From positions 1 through 8,220 of the forward strand of contig DIXG01000090.1 in NCBI GenBank assembly GCA_002436005.1: a stretch of 8,220 nucleotides of DNA. The letters are read 5' to 3'. The notes under the pieces are model-generated. The model was given only the letters and a program-made list of their open reading frames with translations. It made no database searches and was not told the DNA's origin. Every line of letters starts with the position of its first letter. The first letter of the stretch is position 1. Position numbers and translations under genes: made by a program. The stretch is from Anaerolineaceae bacterium UBA6086. GTDB lineage: Bacteria > Chloroflexota > Anaerolineae > Anaerolineales > Anaerolineaceae. Below, one piece after another: positions 6,218 through 8,220 of the stretch.

Positions 6218-7624
6218 ATGGAAAAAGCGAACATTGCCGTGGTTGGCCTGGGAGTGATGGGTCAAAACCTGGCGTTGAATATGGCAAACAAGGGATTTTG
6301 TGTCGCTGTTTACAATCGCACCGAGGCGAAAACGGCTGAATTCATGCACGGTCCTGCACAGGGAAAGGCAATTGTTGCCACTTATTCCTACCCTGACCTG
6401 GTTGAGCTTTTGGAATCTCCCAAAAAGATTCTGCTGATGGTGCAGGCAGGCCCGGCTGTGGACGCCGTCATCGGGGCCATCAGGCCGTACCTGACGCCCG
6501 GTGATATTCTCATCGATGGCGGCAATTCTTTTTTCGCAGATACCGAACGCCGCAGCAAAGCGCTCACGGCTGAAGGGTTGATGTATGTCGGCGCAGGAGT
6601 CTCTGGCGGTGAGGAAGGGGCACTATTGGGTCCGAGCATCATGCCGGGCGGCAATCCTGAAGCCTGGGAGGCGGTCAAGGACATTTTTACAGCGGCTGCA
6701 GCCAAAGCCGAGGATGGCGAACCCTGTGTGGATTATATGGGGCTGCGTGGGGCAGGACATTATGTGAAGATGGTGCATAACGGGATCGAATATGCCATCA
6801 TGCAGTTGATCGGGGAAATTTACGATGTCTTACATCGCGGTGCAGGTCTGACCCCGGTTGATCTTGGCGATTTGTTTGCCGAATGGAACCAGGGTGAACT
6901 GGCTTCCTACCTGGTGGAAATTACAGCAGATATTTTTAAAACCCGTGACCCTGGGACAGGCAAACCCATGGTTGATGTGATTCTGGATGAAGCCAAGCAA
7001 AAGGGCACGGGAAAGTGGACCAGCCAGAATGCAATGGATCTGGGTGCGGCAACACATACGATCAATGCGGCAGTTGCCAGCAGAATTATCTCTGGCATGA
7101 AGGAGCAGCGGGTTGCAGCCAGCCGGGTTTTGAAGGGGCCTGCGGTTGATTTCAAAGGTGAACGCCAGCAGCTCATTGATGCCGCAAAGGAAGCACTCTT
7201 TGCTTCGGTGATCCTCTCCTATGCCCAGGGGTTTGACCTGATGGCTCAGGCTTCTGCAGAATATGATTACAGGCTGGATATGAAGCGCATTGCGAAAATT
7301 TGGCGGGCTGGGTGTATCATTCGTGCGAAACTGCTTGATGACATCATGCGTGCCTTTGATCAAAATCCTAACTTGTCGAATTTATTAATGGATGAGAATT
7401 TGGGCGATGTTGTTGTCTGTCGGCAGGGTGCGCTGCGCTATGTGATCACCATAGCGATCAGCCTTGGAATTCCAGTGTATGGTTTGAGTTCTGCTTTGGG
7501 TTATTTTGATGCCTTTCGATCTGAGCGTCTGCCTGCTAACCTGACCCAAGCGCAGCGGGATTATTTTGGGGCGCATACCTATCGACGGGTGGATCAGGAG
7601 GGAACCTTCCACACAGAATGGTAG
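6218..7624 (+). CDS. gnd: 6-phosphogluconate dehydrogenase, decarboxylating (NADP type)
   Basis: Cytosolic pentose-phosphate enzyme that oxidatively decarboxylates 6-phosphogluconate to ribulose-5-phosphate, making NADPH and CO2. The 468-residue length fits the long dimeric form. The Rossmann motif GLGVMG is at 10-15; N33-R34-T35 after the second strand is the arrangement seen in NADP-preferring enzymes. Substrate and catalytic residues follow family positions: S129-G130-G131 in 'GVSGGEEGA', K184 and N188 in 'GHYVKMVHNGIEY', and E191. R447 and H453, which reach into the partner subunit in the dimer, are in 'RDYFGAHTYRR'. The start ATG 6218 has an excellent ribosome site, GAGGAGGA (6207-6214). 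The gene stands alone between a 179-base leader and its own terminator; no zwf or pgl is visible. All key residues are present, so it should be active. Confidence 0.97.
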   Translation: MEKANIAVVGLGVMGQNLALNMANKGFCVAVYNRTEAKTAEFMHGPAQGKAIVATYSYPDLVELLESPKKILLMVQAGPAVDAVIGAIRPYLTPGDILIDGGNSFFADTERRSKALTAEGLMYVGAGVSGGEEGALLGPSIMPGGNPEAWEAVKDIFTAAAAKAEDGEPCVDYMGLRGAGHYVKMVHNGIEYAIMQLIGEIYDVLHRGAGLTPVDLGDLFAEWNQGELASYLVEITADIFKTRDPGTGKPMVDVILDEAKQKGTGKWTSQNAMDLGAATHTINAAVASRIISGMKEQRVAASRVLKGPAVDFKGERQQLIDAAKEALFASVILSYAQGFDLMAQASAEYDYRLDMKRIAKIWRAGCIIRAKLLDDIMRAFDQNPNLSNLLMDENLGDVVVCRQGALRYVITIAISLGIPVYGLSSALGYFDAFRSERLPANLTQAQRDYFGAHTYRRVDQEGTFHTEW

Positions 7625-7672
7625 GACTGAACAAGGTTGCCTGTGAGCGATTGTTTGTGTGGTTGAATTACT

Positions 7673-7712
7673 AACAGATGCCCAGCCTGAACTTGACTGG
7701 GCATCTGTTTTT
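7673..7712 (+). terminator. Intrinsic terminator after gnd
   Basis: A perfect 13-bp stem pairs AACAGATGCCCAG (7673-7685) with CTGGGCATCTGTT (7697-7709), with an 11-base loop and a T-run of five (7708-7712). It starts 48 bases after the gnd stop. The opposite strand lacks a good T-run after the hairpin, so it mainly serves gnd and not the convergent gene. Confidence 0.92.
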
Positions 7713-7740
7713 GGTTTACAAATGGGTTGTTTGTTTTTCT

Positions 7741-7766
7741 TCGCAAGCCCTTCGATTTGGTTGCGA
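7741..7766 (-). other. Small hairpin after the convergent lpd gene
   Basis: TCGCAA (7741-7746) pairs with TTGCGA (7761-7766); CC at 7748-7749 can also pair with GG at 7759-7760 if G7747 is bulged out. It lies about 10 bases beyond the lpd stop. On the minus strand it is followed by an A-rich run, not T, so it does not look like an intrinsic terminator. It may protect the transcript's 3' end or be chance. Confidence 0.3.
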
Positions 7767-7776
7767 GTGAGGATTA

Positions 7777-8220
7777 TCAAATGTAGAAATCAACAGCTTT
7801 GCTCTCTGCATATTCGAGGGCGGAGCGGATGATCTCGTTGTAGGTTGGGTGTGCGTGCACAATTTTGGTGATCTCGTCAATGTCTGTGCCAAGCGCAATC
7901 ATATTGACAAGTTCCTGTTGAATCTCAGAGACCATAAAACCGATTGCCTGGGCAGCGATCAATTTGTTGTTCCGAATCCACATCTTGATGAAACCTTCGG
8001 TGTGTTCTTCAATATTTGCCCTCAAGTTGACGGCGAAGGGCACTTTGACGATCTGCACATCAGAGAGGTCTTCGGGCACCTGCCCAATGCTGATGATCTC
8101 TGGCAGAGAATAAACGATGGCTGGGATGATGTTGTAGTCCATCAGCCTGGGCGCTGCACCTTCTGCTCGCATGATATTTTCGGCACAGATGATGCCCTGC
8201 TGGATGCCGCAGTGGGCAAG
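7777..8220 (-). CDS. lpdA: Dihydrolipoyl dehydrogenase, C-terminal part (5' end missing)
   Basis: C-terminal 147 residues of an FAD disulfide oxidoreductase, the E3 component that reoxidises dihydrolipoyl groups of 2-oxoacid dehydrogenase or glycine-cleavage complexes with NAD+. The frame stays open to the window edge, so roughly 310 of the usual 460 or so residues, including the FAD motif and redox disulfide, lie outside. What is visible fits: 'LAHCGIQQGIICAENI' corresponds to the 'LAHxAxxEG' helix, then 'DYNIIPAIVYSLPEIISIG' opens the dimerisation domain. 'HAHPTYNEI' near the C-terminus carries the His and Glu of the catalytic base dyad. The stop is TGA at 7779-7777 on the minus strand. Between the strands 'HTEGFIKMW' and 'LIAAQAIGFMVSEIQQ' the sequence is rather diverged from classical enzymes, so another lipoamide-type reductase is possible. 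It converges on gnd. Confidence 0.88.
   Translation of the reverse strand, partial: LAHCGIQQGIICAENIMRAEGAAPRLMDYNIIPAIVYSLPEIISIGQVPEDLSDVQIVKVPFAVNLRANIEEHTEGFIKMWIRNNKLIAAQAIGFMVSEIQQELVNMIALGTDIDEITKIVHAHPTYNEIIRSALEYAESKAVDFYI

Noticed and set aside
6830..7363. Minus-strand open frame (about 177 codons) opposite gnd
   Set aside because: No domain or ribosome site; explained by the coding bias of gnd on the other strand.
3519..7709. GGCATCTGTT present in both terminators (3519-3528 and 7700-7709)
   Set aside because: A ten-base coincidence within hairpin arms of different architecture; no wider similarity, so not called a repeat family.

Overview
The window looks like ordinary chromosome of an anaerobic bacterium, most likely a member of Chloroflexota, class Anaerolineae. 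This placement is inference. It rests on a YidC without the large periplasmic domain of Gram-negative YidC, an eight-blade PQQ-type lipoprotein lodged in the rnpA-yidD-yidC-jag cluster, and a cysteine-rich ferredoxin-like protein of a type I associate with strict anaerobes. There is no rRNA or marker gene to confirm it. I see no insertion sequence, CRISPR array, tRNA, phage gene or sign of recent transfer.

Region 1 (1-3546) is a tight co-directional cluster: the 3' part of rnpA (RNase P protein), yidD, a BamB-like lipoprotein gene, yidC/oxa1 and jag/khpB. The gaps are -8, 22, 11 and 42 bases, and the cluster ends in a strong hairpin terminator. It corresponds to the widespread rnpA-yidD-yidC-jag block for RNA processing and membrane-protein insertion, with the propeller lipoprotein as the unusual extra member.

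Region 2 (3547-7712) holds three separate plus-strand metabolic genes. The first is a pyrimidine-nucleoside phosphorylase (nucleoside salvage). The second is a 354-residue protein with a winged-helix-like N-terminus, a private cysteine cluster and a C-terminal 2x[4Fe-4S] ferredoxin domain, of unknown function. The third is an NADP-type 6-phosphogluconate dehydrogenase (gnd). The ferredoxin gene has a good -10 box. The gnd leader carries a near-palindrome resembling a Fur-family operator, and gnd ends in a textbook intrinsic terminator.

Region 3 (7713-8220) is the convergent minus-strand 3' end of a dihydrolipoyl dehydrogenase gene that runs off the window.

The points most worth a second look are the propeller lipoprotein in the insertase cluster, the 18-cysteine winged-helix/ferredoxin protein, and the Fur-like palindrome in front of gnd. 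No clearly new multi-gene system is visible.
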